The position numbers were made by a program, and so were the translations under genes. The notes beneath the pieces were generated by a model. It was not told the DNA's origin, did no database searches, and saw nothing but the letters and a program-made list of their open reading frames with translations. A stretch of DNA of 64,000 nucleotides from Sialis fuliginosa (lineage: Eukaryota; Arthropoda; Insecta; Megaloptera; Sialidae), in the NCBI GenBank assembly GCA_961205875.1, contig OY540809.1, forward strand, positions 17,496,267 through 17,560,266, written 5' to 3'. Shown here one piece after another: positions 11,147-23,083 of this stretch; position 1 is the stretch's first letter; every line of letters starts with the position of its first letter.

Positions 11147-11615
11147 TTTCTTTAAAATTGAGTGATTGTTATGTAATATTTTTCCCCGTGAAACGCTCGA
11201 TCCATTACTGAAAACCGGAATAAAATCCGTTTAATAGTAACTGAGAAAATTGTTCAGAGACAGACAGACGCGGCGGGAGACTTTGTTTTATATTATGTAT
11301 ATGAAGAATGAGATTGATGAGAAGTAATATCTAAAAAAATCTTAAATTTCGGTTTTCTTTATATCGTTATAAATAGATTGTTAAAGTAGATAGGTTATTT
11401 CTGACAAAGTGGTTTGGTAAAGCACTTTTTAATGAATATAATGATGCTTCAAGAATTTTCGTTTTTGAACTTTAAACTTATTATTGTTAGTTTTTCACTT
11501 GGGAATATATTTTTTCTGTTTCCAACGATATGACAATCTCAAATCAATCAAAAAGGTAAAAAAAAACTTTTTTTAATTTGTTAATGATAGGAGAAATAGA
11601 TCTCGACGGTCTTAA
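11147..11615. other. Repeat fragments, no gene
   Basis: At about 11215-11275 there is the block with AATAAAATCCGTTTAATAG and GAGACAGACAGACG. It matches 43825-43885 and is a dispersed repeat end. Confidence 0.5.
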
Positions 11616-13817
11616 GGGGGTATTCTGGTCTAGAAATTTGAAAAAATCGATTTTTTTTATTGCATATTTTCAAAGTTTAGACCATTAAGAATATGTTCTC
11701 AAGAGGATTTTTTTCTGAGTTACAGCGACATTTGAGACGTGACAACTAAATCGGTCGGCCGGAGCGAATCGAACAATAGACGGTAGACGTTCCTCGACTA
11801 CCTGAGGACGAGTCCCCTCGAGAAAGTCGAGAAAATAAACTATATATAAACTCCTTTATACTCCATATATACTTAGAAATCTATTAAGTACCATTATCTG
11901 AAATACGCTGCCGAAACTTTGTCTCAAACTTTAAACGCTTTTTTCTCGAAACTACTTTTTTCGACCTGCTCGACAAGATATCTCGAGTTCTACTTGAACG
12001 ATTTACTTGAAATTTGGTGGAAATCTTTTTTGCATATCCCTCTATATCCAAGTGCATGAATTTTGGGGAAAAAATGTTTTTACTGTTTTTAAAAAAGGTC
12101 AAAAAACAGGGGCAAAAAATTTTTTTTTTCAAATCTTCGCCATTTTGCGAAAAAAAATTTTTATTATTTTTTCCAAGGTCCGAGCCATAGCGACGTCTTT
12201 ACTGATCAAGAATTTTTTTGGTTTTTTTTGTTTCAAAACACTACAAGAGTTGGAAACATGTCGAGTAAAACGCACCTTTTTTTAGCCTCCACTTCACTAG
12301 CCTGTAACTCTTCGAATTTTTTATTTTTTTGTAAATTTTTTTGTATTCTTGAAACGTCAATAAACATCTTGTAAAAAAAATGGATGGTAAAAAGGTTTTT
12401 AATTTTTTTTATCCCTACTCGGAAAAACGCCTAAAATTTAGGTCTCTAGTAGGGGTGTACCGAAACTGATATTTTGAGTTCCGGCCGGAACCGGAATTAC
12501 CGGAATTCACGAAAAAAATCCGACCGGAACCGGAATTTTTTCAAAAAAATTCTGTATGAAATATTAACAAATAAAGAATATAAATAAAAATGTTTTATAC
12601 ATAGGTTACGTTTTATATCAATACAATTAATTATTTTAAATAGTATAGGAATGAGGTACATTCTACAAAATTGTTGTTTCTAATAAAATGTTTATCATAC
12701 GTTCTTTTCGATTATAAATTATAAAAGGATAAAATCGAAGGTGGTAAATCAGATATTTAGAAATAATTAAATATATCTAAAATGTTACCCAAAAATGGGG
12801 AACAACTATTATTTTTCCAAAAAAGATCAATAATTAAATATCATTTTTATTATATATCTTGTATTACTAACAATTTATTTTATGATGGTTAATTAATGTA
12901 ATCATTTTAATTAAATATATCTAAGATATAAAGTAAAAAAATTGTTTTTGCGTCATGAAGTTTTTATTTCCATTAAAAATAAAATATAATATTATAATAA
13001 TGTTTTTTTTTACAAAAATACTGTTATTTGAGAATCTCTTATACCCGGTCTCACTACTCAAACATATTTCTTCCTTATCTAAGTGTTCCTTAGTCTTAAG
13101 TTGAACCTAAATTTTACATCGATATCTTATCATCAAGGTAATTAAGCCTTGGTTTATGTCAATATAATTAATTTTGGATATAAATTGTGCATTTGATCAT
13201 CCAAATAATATATAGTAATACACAGAAATGTCACAAACGATAAAAGAGAGGAGCAAGTTATACGCAAAAAGAGAAATTATTAATACCTATATTAAATATA
13301 TGAAATTTCAAAGTACCTATTATAATTTTTGTTCTTTTTTATATTAGTTTTAAAAAATACTACTAAGATGTCATATAAATATTCGAGTCTATTTTTCAAA
13401 CGAGTTATAAAAGCATACACTGGAGGCTTTGTTAAACGAAACAGTTTTAAAAAGGTTAATTTTGATTTGAAAATGGTTATATCTATAATAAACTTCGCTT
13501 GAAATGCCATAAACTATTATACCTATGATATCTGTATCATTGCCATCAATAATTTTATCAAAAATGTTTACAATATTCATTTTTGTGTACAGTTTTCAGG
13601 TTAAGTGAAACTAAAGTATCACTTTGATTAGGACTTAAATTTAGGTAATACTTAACGACTTAAGGAACACAATAGTAGAATGTAGAAATTAAATTAAAAA
13701 TTCCGGCGGGGTCCGGCCGGAATTTTCTAGTTCCGGCCGGAACCGGAATAAAATCGTAAATTCCGGCCGGACCGGAATTCCGGTACACCCCTAGTCTCTA
13801 GGCCAAAATATCCCCAA
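11616..13817. mobile_element. Outer TIR element split by a hAT insertion
   Basis: The left end is GGGGGTATTCTGGTCTAGAA. The right end is the inverse of GGGGATATTTTGGCCTAGAG. Its own length is about 850 bp once 12450-13793 and one TSD copy are removed. It holds only short chance frames and an AT-rich body. Part of the body resembles 21400-21470. Confidence 0.68.
12450..13793. mobile_element. hAT element with TSD GTCTCTAG, TTCCGGCCGGAA word arrays
   Basis: The ends are TAGGGGTGTACCG and its inverse, with a perfect 8-bp duplication GTCTCTAG at 12442-12449 and 13794-13801. Both subterminal zones (12470-12545, 13700-13790) are arrays of the palindromic word TTCCGGCCGGAA. The 1344-bp body is AT-rich. 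Minus-strand frames at 13292-13580 (60-70 codons, overlapping) show no transposase motif I recognise. A 380-bp relative is at 37113-37492. Confidence 0.9.
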
Positions 13818-13893
13818 GCTAAGATATTAACTATTCAACTTATTTGTTAATGTAATCTCGACCAGGGCGCCAGACTTGCTAAGGCCGACTCTG
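13818..13893. mobile_element. Isolated hAT-like right terminus
   Basis: The stretch ends GCTAAGGCCGACTCTG after CCAGGGCGCCAGACTT, which looks like the right end of a hAT element. The preceding block (AGATATTAACTATTCAACTT) recurs at 33980-34100, followed there too by CCAGGGCGCCA. I cannot place the left end. Confidence 0.5.
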
Positions 13894-14282
13894 AATTCGA
13901 TATACATAAATTTAAAAACCGTTTCTTTATATACGTCATACTCATAAAATTTTCTTCATGTACAATAATATACAATACATCCATAGATATACTGTATCAA
14001 TATTAATCGTTTAATCGATTGATACTTGTTTACTTTTCCTAAAATAAATTCATAATTGTAATATCATTGCTACGTTGTTTCTACATTATGTTTATTTATG
14101 TAGGTATTCGTGCAATCACGATTTATTTTTATTATAATTAATATTCATTAATTAAATTATTAAAGAATTTCATTACACGACTGCTATACATATACATACA
14201 TATACAGGAGCAGCTATAAGTATATCTTTGGCTTCTCACAACTATTAATTTTGAGAGGTCTCAATTATCAATTATCTCAAAT
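13894..14282. other. AT-rich sequence
   Basis: Nothing recognised. Confidence 0.4.
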
Positions 14283-14560
14283 ATCTGCCATGGGAGCCAC
14301 GGGACTTTCTTATACGCAATCCGGACAGTGAACAGTATCCGTGATTCTTATTTTATTAAAACATATTTCTGACAAACTAATAAAAGAATAAAATTAATGG
14401 GGCATAAACTATAGATTTCTTCTCTGTTATGAAACATTTGAATTATAATTTTTTAATTAAATTATAATTCAAACATTTAAATTAAATTTGTTTTTTCATT
14501 ATTCACTCTCAGTAATACGTATAAGAAAGTTCCATGATACGTATGGCAGATATTTCTTCT
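14283..14560. repeat. Inverted repeat pair (TCTGCCATGGGAGCC family)
   Basis: The left part contains CTGCCATGGGAGCCACGGGA followed by CTTTCTTATACG. The right part (14515-14555) is the inverse, ACGTATAAGAAAGTTCC to ATGGCAGATAT. A further copy is at 32700-32805. Confidence 0.65.
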
Positions 14561-16380
14561 CTGTTATGAACTATTTGAATTATAATAAAAAAAAATTCAA
14601 AAATCTGATTTTTCGAAAAAATGAATAGGACATAAATTATAGATAATAATATTACCTACAATTTTTTACTTGACCATTTTTCTTTAGTTCGCACTGTTTT
14701 GAGGTAATTCGAAAAAGTCAAAAATCGACGGCAGTAAACATCCGTATCCGATTGAAAAATTGCAAAAATATTAAGTTTTCTTCCCAGTCAAAAATTAATC
14801 AAATATAAAATTTCACTCTTCTACGATTTGTCGTATTTGAGTAACAGCGCGAAAATAGTCAGAATGGATTCAGGGAAATTCAAAATGGATAATTCTATCA
14901 AAATCCGGATTTCGAAAAAAATCGGGTTATCTGTTCTTAACTTATAGTATATGTACCTATATTCCATATACATGGTATTAGAAAGTAAAAAAAGTTAAGA
15001 GGTACTAAATGGACTGGCGCCCTTAAACAAAAGTTTCTAGAGAACACGTATGTAAGATTATTCCGAACTAATAACTTAATTTGGACGAAAGCTTTTCACT
15101 TAAACTAAATAAATACACCTAAACCTCAAGAAAACAATGTCAGTCAACACGTGTTTTGACTTCGCAGGAAGTCCTCATCAGGAGCCTATAATAGCTCACA
15201 GTTTTTCCGTTTCCAGTACGAAAGCTTTTGTTTAATAATTTGAGTAAATGATGCAAAAACTAGCATTGTGTGGGGTTAAAAAAATATGTTACTCTAGATC
15301 TCGTTTTTCTCGAAAAAAACCTGACATTTATATTTTCAGACCCAATTTTTGTTATTTTTTTGTTAGCCAGAATAGTTTATTTATTTTTATTAATATCGTA
15401 AGGGTTGGAGAGGGGTCCATTAAACCCTTAGAATCTTTACGTGGGGAGGGGATATGAGTCAAAAACGTTACTTACGTAACTACGTAATTATTTTATCTTA
15501 ATTAAAACCAGATCTGACTGTTATAATTACTACAGCGCAACCTCGTTAGTACATTTTGCTTTAATACGTTTTTCGCCATAGTATGTTGGGATGTCACTTC
15601 ATACTTACAGATGCATACAAGGACGGTGGGTCGAAAATTTTGAAAATCATTTTTTTAGTTCGTATTGTACTTCTCACCTATACCTATGTATTATTATTTG
15701 ACATTCTTTCAATTTCTTCAACTGTCATATAATTATAATGTTAAATTGTACCAAAACTATTGCTAGCCGTAGTCATTACGTTATTAGTCAAATATTGTTA
15801 GTATTTACACTAGTGTTTTAGTAATTCGTTATAATAATCTACTTAAATAAAATATTCGAAATTAAATTATTTATATGTATAAAAAGTAAAAAAGAAATAT
15901 TTTTTCAAATGACGTCAGGACAAAAAATATCTATTTAAAATTCACATCATAAACTCCACGATACCTATCTTAAAATTGATTAGGTACTATGGGCTTCGAA
16001 GTTGTCTGCCACCGAAAGGTCAGAATCTTTTACAACAGATTCGAAAATATTAATCTTTTTCAAAGGCGGGGCTAATATATATGGTAGTTACATCATTTCA
16101 AATAAAAACACAATATACGTCTATTTCATTAATTAATTTTAAGCTATATTTAAAAAAAAAATTGGAGGAGAGAATAATAATTCGAATGTATCTGTTAAAA
16201 CTAATTAATTAATTAGCAATAACATCGACAAGTCAAACATAAAATTACGCCCGAAATAACGAATACTATCCCTTTAACTAACCCCTTTACATAATATTAA
16301 AAAAGAAAAACAAGTTCCAGGTCTAAGGCCAGCTTGAATTTTTATGATGATCATTGGTAAAAGTCTGGTACTTGTTTTTA
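14561..16380. other. Repeat fragments, no gene
   Basis: At 15115-15200 there is an inverted copy of the GACTTC/GAAGTC dispersed repeat. At about 15532-15600 there is a block starting CAGCGCAACCTCG that resembles one end of a pogo/Tigger-type element, without a partner. The rest is AT-rich and unassigned. Confidence 0.45.
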
Positions 16381-18564
16381 AGGTTCCGAAGAAACCCTAT
16401 TAATCTCACTTTGTCGTCCGTCCGTCCGTCCATCCTTTTCACTCAAAGCTAAATAGCTCGTAAACTATATAAGCTAGAAACTTGAAATTTTTACTGAACA
16501 TGTAAAATGACACCCTCTAGTAAAATATGTACAAATTTATTGATTAAATAATTTTTCAGGGTAGGGGGGGGGGGGGGGGCAATAAGGAGCTAAAGCTAGG
16601 TAAAAATATATTTTTTTATACCAAGACATGTGGCACGTTAAAATGTATAACCAAATAAGCAGAATTTGATTCTTTTTCTATTTTTTTCTAAATCAAAAAT
16701 TGTGCCTGTAGGGGGCTTTAAAGCAAATCCAAAAAAAACAAAAAAATTGTATACCAAGACGTGTGGCATGTCAAAATGTACATCTCAATTAGTAGAATTT
16801 GACCATATTTTTAATTTTTTTCTAACTCAAAAATGGCGCCTGTAGGGGACTAAAATCAGTATTTTATTCTGGCCCCCACCCCCCTCCATTTCTGTAACTA
16901 CTGGCTCAAAAAATCTGAAAAAAAATTGGTAACGAGGTTTTGGTGGGACTACCAACGACAAATACTAAAATCAACATTATAATTTTAAATTTTGGAATTA
17001 TAGGGAGGGGCGTCTTAGAATTTTTTATTTTGATATCTAGGCATGTGGTATGTCAAAATATAGATCTCAATTAGTAGAACTTGACACTTTTTATATTTTA
17101 ACTTTAACTTAAAAATGCACCTGTATATAAGTGGTTCCAAAAATTTCACGTAGTGTTAATATATTGTGTATAGGGAGTAGTTGAGAGGTAGTTTTTTGTA
17201 GAACATTCAATATCCTATAATATACATATATACTTTGACATATTAAATGTCATTTTGACGTTTGCATTTTAAATTTAGATTGAAATTGTCAAAAAATTAA
17301 AAATATACGAAAAATAAACAAGTGCTTCTTATGAAAAATTTCGAATTCATATTTTTTAGTAAAAAAAATTGTATAAAAATTAAATGGTTAACCAATGCCA
17401 GGTAATTTATAAATACACTTTATCGGTTTTTATTTAAAATGTTCAATAATTAACTACCTTTTGTGAATTTAGCACGAGGAAACACTGCATTTACTTGGCA
17501 GATGTTTTTTATGCCGTTTTATAATTTTAAATGTTTTCGTTCATTTGATATCTTTAAAACTATTCCTTTTTTTGTGATTAATGTCTCATCAAACGGGCGA
17601 AAAAACATCTATTTTAGGGTTGCTCTTTCGAAGTGAGACGTCAGTTCCAATAACCCGCCTATGTGTTATAGTTTTTTCTTACAGCTTCTACAGACATACA
17701 GTTTATATTAATATAAATAAAGCAGCCAACAGAATCAATAAAGACCTAGTGGTGGAGGGGGTGTTGCACCCCGGGTGTCAAGGTACAAGAGGGTGCCAAA
17801 ATAAGGTAGAAGATTAAAAATTCTGTCAAGATATACACGGGTGTATGTAATAAAGGTTCCGAAGTACGTACTACGTGGGCTGTTTGGAGCCACAAGTGCA
17901 TTTTTAAGTTAAAAAAAATAAAATAATGATCTTATATTCTACTGATTGAAATCTACATTTTGACACCCCACTTGCCTAAATATAAAAATAAATATGATCC
18001 CCTCCCTATTTCTCTAAAATTTGAATTGATATTTTTAGTATTTGTTGTTGGTAGTCCCACAAAAACCTCGTTACCAAATTGTTTTCAGATTTTTTGGACC
18101 AATAGTTACCGAGTTAGAGGGGGGGGGGGGGGGGGGGCAAAATAAATTGTTGCTTAGAGCCCCCTACAGGCACAGGAAAAAAATAAAATCTACTGATCGA
18201 GATCTACATTTTGACAATTCACACACCTTAGTACACAATTTCTTTTGGCCCCCTGCAGGCGCCATTTTTTATTTAAAAAATAATAAAAAAGATGGCCAAA
18301 TTCCACTGGATTGATTATACATTTAAACGTGCCACATACCTTAGTATAAAAAAATATTTTTTACCTAGCTTTAGCACTTTAGCGCCCCCGTGAAAAATTA
18401 TTTTTGAACAAATTTGTACATCTATTACTAAAAGGTATTATTTTACATGTTCAGTAAAAATTGTGTTTAGCTTACTTATATAATTTACGAGATGTTTTAC
18501 TTTGACTAAAAACGATAGAAGGACGGACAACAAAGTGAGATTAAAAGGGTTTCTTCGAAACCCT
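16381..18564. repeat. Two AGGTTCCGAAG elements in inverted orientation (2.2 kb foldback)
   Basis: The arms lie at about 16381-17100 and 17848-18564 and are reverse complements. They share AGGTTCCGAAG ends, the CTCACTTTGTCGTCCGTCCG block and its inverse, and GGTAGTCCCAC and its inverse. Each arm holds a long G run (16564-16579 and 18119-18137). A copy of the arm is at 46914-47451. The spacer contains a dispersed repeat (17200-17513) and a 78-codon chance frame at 17581-17817. Confidence 0.75.
17200..17513 (+). repeat. Dispersed repeat (GAGGAAACACTGC..GCAGATG family)
   Basis: This matches 29640-30125, 34315-34672 and, inverted, 43190-43450. Landmarks in order are AAATGTCATTTTGACGTTTG, GGTTAACCAATGCCAG and the end GGCAGATGTTTTT. 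This copy carries one unit of the word that is tandemly expanded at 29781-29880. Confidence 0.75.
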
Positions 18565-18639
18565 AAATAAGTGATATTAGGACTAAAAATTAAAAACTTT
18601 AAAAAGGTGATTTCAAAAGAACCCTGAAATTTAACAGTT

Positions 18640-18935
18640 TTTGAAGTCGATTTTCTTTTTTTTTTATTAAAAAGTTTTTCATTGGCTTAACACCAACTTC
18701 AAAAACTATATTATTATTAGGTATTCTTTTCGGTGTTTTTAGGATTTTTTTGAAGTCTGTTAATTTTTTATTTTTATGTTTTTTTATTTTTCCCTTTTGA
18801 GTGACGTATCTTCAAAGTCCATGGTCAGATTCTGATAAAATTTATATGGGACCACCTCAAGAGTAGAACATACATAAAAAATATATATTGATTGAATTGA
18901 GAACCTCCTCCCTTTTTTGAAGTCGGTTAAAAAGG
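18640..18935. repeat. Dispersed repeat, partner of 27215-27535
   Basis: The block with TTGAGTGACG, CCATGGTCAGATTCTGAT and ACCACCTCAAGAGTA is the inverse of the block at 27215-27535. Confidence 0.65.
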
Positions 18936-20950
18936 TCTAACAAAGAAACAAAGGTTATCAAATTGCACCTAACATTCAACCCCGAGTACCAATTTTCCTT
19001 AGGCCGCCACTGTAAAGACCTTTACTTTCTGTTCAATTATCTCTATATTGATTACAGCTAGAAGGAATTTAAGCCCCTTTCACTCCAGATTCCAAAATCA
19101 AAATTCTTAAGCCATTACCACCTCTGCTATGTTATGCTGAATTTGCCCTTGGGTAGTTAATTTAAGATTAAAAGAGATGAAAGGATTGAACAGGAGGGAT
19201 GAGTATTATGATATTTCAATATTTCAAATAACCTACGTAGTTTTTGGAACTAAACTCAATATTATGATTTTCTTTAATTAGCTATAATTTATTTGTTAAT
19301 TAAAATAAATAAGTTATTTCCGAAAGCGCGAACGGTTTATTAAAAGATATTTATGTAGAATTGAGTGATGCACTTGTAATTTTTGTAGGGGAAGGTCGGG
19401 TAGCCTCGGACACATAATCATAACAAAATTTTTTAACAAAATATATTAAAAATACTTTAGCCTTAATTTTTTGGCAACACAAAAGATGGCGGGTAGTCAA
19501 TAGTGGCCCAATCGTTTCTTGGTCTTATACAAAAGTTTCTCCACATATGATACATTCGGTCTCTTTTCTTCGATCTTCTTCAGAAACATTTTAAATATTT
19601 TTCTTTGTCTCGGCGCCCACACCGCAACTGAGTTGAATTTGTTTTTACTCTAGAGGGCGCACATTTAAAATAAAGTTTTACCTACGTGACGTGATTAATT
19701 TCTTAGAAATTTAAATGTCCGCGGTTATCTATTATTTATTTTTTCATTTCGATTAAATACTTGGCTATCTCAAAAATTAAATGTGACATTTTCGTCAAAA
19801 TAATTTCTACATTCACAGTCGGTAAAAGTGCTACCACTGTTTAGTATTTCATATGAGGCGGTAATTTGGCTTTGGCATATATAATTGAACATATTTTCTT
19901 TGAACTTTTTTCTACAATATTATTATCATTTTTATATTATTATATACATAATAAAGTATTGTAATCATGAAAAAATTCAAACTCGTGATTTTTAACGGAA
20001 TTACACGTTTTGAGCGCCCCTCAATCACGTACGACCATTATCTCCATAACACATATTTATGTGTCTGTCTGTCAAAGCTCTACAGATAAAACGACAAAAC
20101 TTACAAATGTGAAATTTAAAAAAATTATCGCTGCGTGTTTAGCCCCCCTTTGCTCGTACCGCATTTCCGTGAGGGTGGTTCAGTGTTTAATGAGTACAGA
20201 CTAATACGTCGGTTACAATGATACCAAAATCATCCCAGTCGGACTTTTAGTTTCTGAGTTATTCAATTGTTTAAGATCACCCTGAAAAGATTACATCAAG
20301 TTTCTGAAATACTCCCTCTCACAGTATCTAGCTGGCGTGAAACATTAGACGTTATTCACGTCAAACCAACATCTATTTCTACTATCATCTTTGTTACACA
20401 TGAACAAAATGTACATGAATTACAAATTTAGAAACAAAAAACTGACTTGGAAATTATTATTATTACTTATAATAAAATTTTTTAACCAGTATCATGATGA
20501 TCCCTTTGAACAATAAAATCGAATATTTTCTCGATAGGTACTCGTATCTTCGTCTCACTCATAGAAGTAGCAATCTGAGCGTTGCAGCGCATTTTACACT
20601 TTTCCTATTAGGAATACGCGAAAAATGGTTATGTACTTTTTTGTGTAAAATGTTTGTTCCTATAACTTTTGTTTGAAACTTTTTCCTGTATTATTATTGT
20701 CTTTCGTTTCTGAGTTATAAGCGAAAAATTCACTTTTATTTATTTTTTACCACCTTTGAGAACTATACCCGACCCGTATCAATCAACACAAACTAATAAA
20801 CTTTTATGACGATATAATAAATATACTTAAAATACATAGGTACTCTTTCAGAAAGGCTCGGAGTGATTTAAAAACTAAAAGGACCATTTTCGGTTATTTT
20901 CATTAAGAATTAGTTTCTAATGCGTTTTTTATGTTTTTACAGAGTCGGAT
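18936..20950. other. 2 kb without a recognised gene
   Basis: A possible element left end (GGTCGGGTAGCC) is at about 19395, and a weakly inverse block is at about 20765. I would not fix boundaries. The 60-64 codon frames here (20010, 20494) have no features of a protein. Confidence 0.4.
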
Positions 20951-21376
20951 TTAGGGTTTGCAATCCCGCAACGCGGGATTCCGCACTGAAAATTCGAGAT
21001 CCGTGCGGAATTTTTTAACATTAAATTTGTAGGTCGCGTGCCTTTTGAATACTTGTAAAGCGTAAACATGGGTAAAAAAAGGTAAAAAAATTTAAAAAAA
21101 CATTAAGGCTGAGAGAACTGAATATGAAAGTAGTGGAATAAAAGGCAAATATACTTATATCTCTTGTTCACGATAAGTTAAAGGATTACATACCTCTAGA
21201 TTTAAAAAAAAAAAACGTTCGAACAATTTGAGCGCGCAACCGATTAAAATATGCGCGACTCAGGCGACGAAAGAAGCTCTGCAGATTACAAAAAAAAAAA
21301 ACATAAAAAATACAAAAAAGAAAAAGAATGGCAGATTAAATGCATGTTAACCACAAAAATTTAATACACAAAATTC
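20951..21376. mobile_element. Truncated hAT element, copy of 1709-2902
   Basis: It starts TAGGGTTTGCAATCCCGCAA and matches 1709-2120, including the palindromic GCGGGAT words and the AGGTCGCGTGC block. It stops before the position of the foldback seen in the complete copy. No right terminus or target duplication partner is present. Confidence 0.8.
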
Positions 21377-22198
21377 ACTGCAATTTATAAGATTTTTCCG
21401 TTCAAAACTTTAAACATGTTTTTCTCAAAACTATCTTTTTTTATACGATCTAACTACACGATAACTTGAAATATTTTTAATATTTTTTTTAAAATCTTTT
21501 CTTATTTTTTCGAAATTAAAAAATTTGGCTCGGCAGACTATAGCGAAAATATTACTGTACAGGCATATTTTTGAATTTTTCAAATCCATCGAACTATAAC
21601 AAATAAATCATGCAAACCATGAATACAGTCGTAAAAAAAATTTTTTAATGCTTATTTTTTCAAGCATCTGACTACCCCTAACCCCTTAAACATGTTTTAA
21701 TACATTTGCATGATCTTTTTTTTGATCTTAAACTTACTTTATAATAATATTAGCTGTGCCGGCGGCTTCGCTAATTGTTTAGGATTTTTTTGATAAATAT
21801 AGTTTAATTATTTAAGATCTTTTTATTCTACACAATTATCTGTGCTATCCGAATTTTTTTGTACCCAAAAATTCAAAAGGATTGAAATAAAAATAAATAA
21901 ATAAATGTTCATATATTTATTTCCTATATAATTTTAATATAAGTGCAGAGTGTAAAATATGTACGATTTTGTCAATAATTTCAAAATATTTTTTATTTAA
22001 TTAAACTGCACATAAACCAATTTTTGTTTTATTTAACTAGGATAAACAAAAGTGCAGAATAATGTAGATAAAATATTACAAAGTTGAAACAAATCAATAT
22101 GTATTTAGTTTTCACTATCTATTGAAGGATATAATATTACTGTAAACAAATTCAAAATAAATTAAGAACTTTTCCTAGTCTTCTACTTTTCCCATTGG
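21377..22198. other. AT-rich sequence downstream of the LRR gene
   Basis: At about 21757-21810 there is a fragment of the family with AGCTGTGCC..GGCGGCTTCGCT. Better copies are at 24850-25722, 40985-41880 and 48365-49195. Confidence 0.5.
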
Positions 22199-23083
22199 TT
22201 ATATAGGCCTTATGATATCTAAGACTTTTTGGTTTAAGGTATCACACCTTTTCTTCGTCTTGCTCAAATAATTTATTGCGTTAGGTGTTTTATCAATTAA
22301 AAGAATTCTTATTTTTGGAATTTCCGTCAAAAAATTACAAGGTATTTCTATTTCTATTATTGGATTGTTGGCCAAAATTAAAGTATGACAGTTTTCTAAC
22401 CCTTTAATAAAAGAACGATGTTTACGAAATACATTATGTATAGATCATTTATTACCACCTAAATCTAAAGTTGTAACGTTTAACCCTTCAAACGCATGCA
22501 GGCCTATATTTTCAATATTATTTTCTCTTAGAATTAAAGTGCGTACATTTAAAAGGCCATGGAACATTCCTGCTTGAAGCGATTTTATTTCATTATGACG
22601 TAAATACAAATAAGAAAGATTTGGTGTTTCCGTAAATGCATTAGAAGCTATGTATTGTATTCCACAATATATAAAATATAATCTTCTTAGTTTTTTTAAG
22701 CCTTTTAGGGTATATCTGTTTATGTTGAAATGTCCAAGGTTTCCATCCATCTTCAATATTTCTAATTTAGTCAAAGTAGAGAAAGCAGAATCTTCTATTC
22801 TATTTATTAGAAAATCGTTAATTCTAAGAACTATGATATTCTTGACTTTATCGTGTGTGAAGAAATTATTAAAAAGTCTATCATAAAAAAAGTTTATTAT
22901 ATCAGTAGTAGTCAAGCTCAAGCTCTTAAGTTCTACATTAAGAGTGTCTATTGCTCTTAAATATTCATCTTTAGCTATATTTCGGCAAATGAGAGTCTGT
23001 TTTTTTAGCTGACAAGTGGCTTCAGTCAAAGAACATCGCCAAAGAAGTAACACCAGTAAAATAGATTGCACTTTAATGTACAT
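22199..23083 (-). pseudogene. Secreted leucine-rich-repeat protein with in-frame TGA
   Basis: The frame opens at the ATG at 23083-23081 with a signal peptide (MYIKVQSILLVLLLWRCSLT, about 20-22 residues). A Cys-containing cap follows and then leucine-rich repeats from about residue 80. Repeat landmarks are LEILKMDGN, LRRLYF, LSYLYLRHNEI, VRTLILRENNI and VTTLDLGGNK. At codon 213 there is a TGA (22445-22447). The same frame then stays open for 81 more codons to TAA at 22199-22201. It continues the repeat pattern (CHTLILANNPI) and ends in a Cys-containing C-terminal part, for 294 codons in all. So the TGA cuts a real reading frame. It may be a fresh null allele, a sequencing error or a readthrough stop. 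A possible 54-bp 5' UTR intron precedes the ATG (donor AAG|GTATGT at 23148, acceptor TTTTAG before 23093). The gene is nested in an Lkr intron on the same strand. The exact role is unknown. The family usually mediates extracellular binding. Confidence 0.7.

Noticed and set aside
12007-12285. 92-codon plus frame rich in Phe and Lys
   Set aside because: It is a product of A/T homopolymers within the outer TIR element.
13292-13580. Overlapping minus frames inside the hAT element 12450-13793, considered as transposase remnants
   Set aside because: No hAT dimerisation or catalytic motif is visible. AT-rich chance frames are more likely.
17581-17817. 78-codon plus frame
   Set aside because: It lies in the spacer of an inverted repeat pair and shows no domain.
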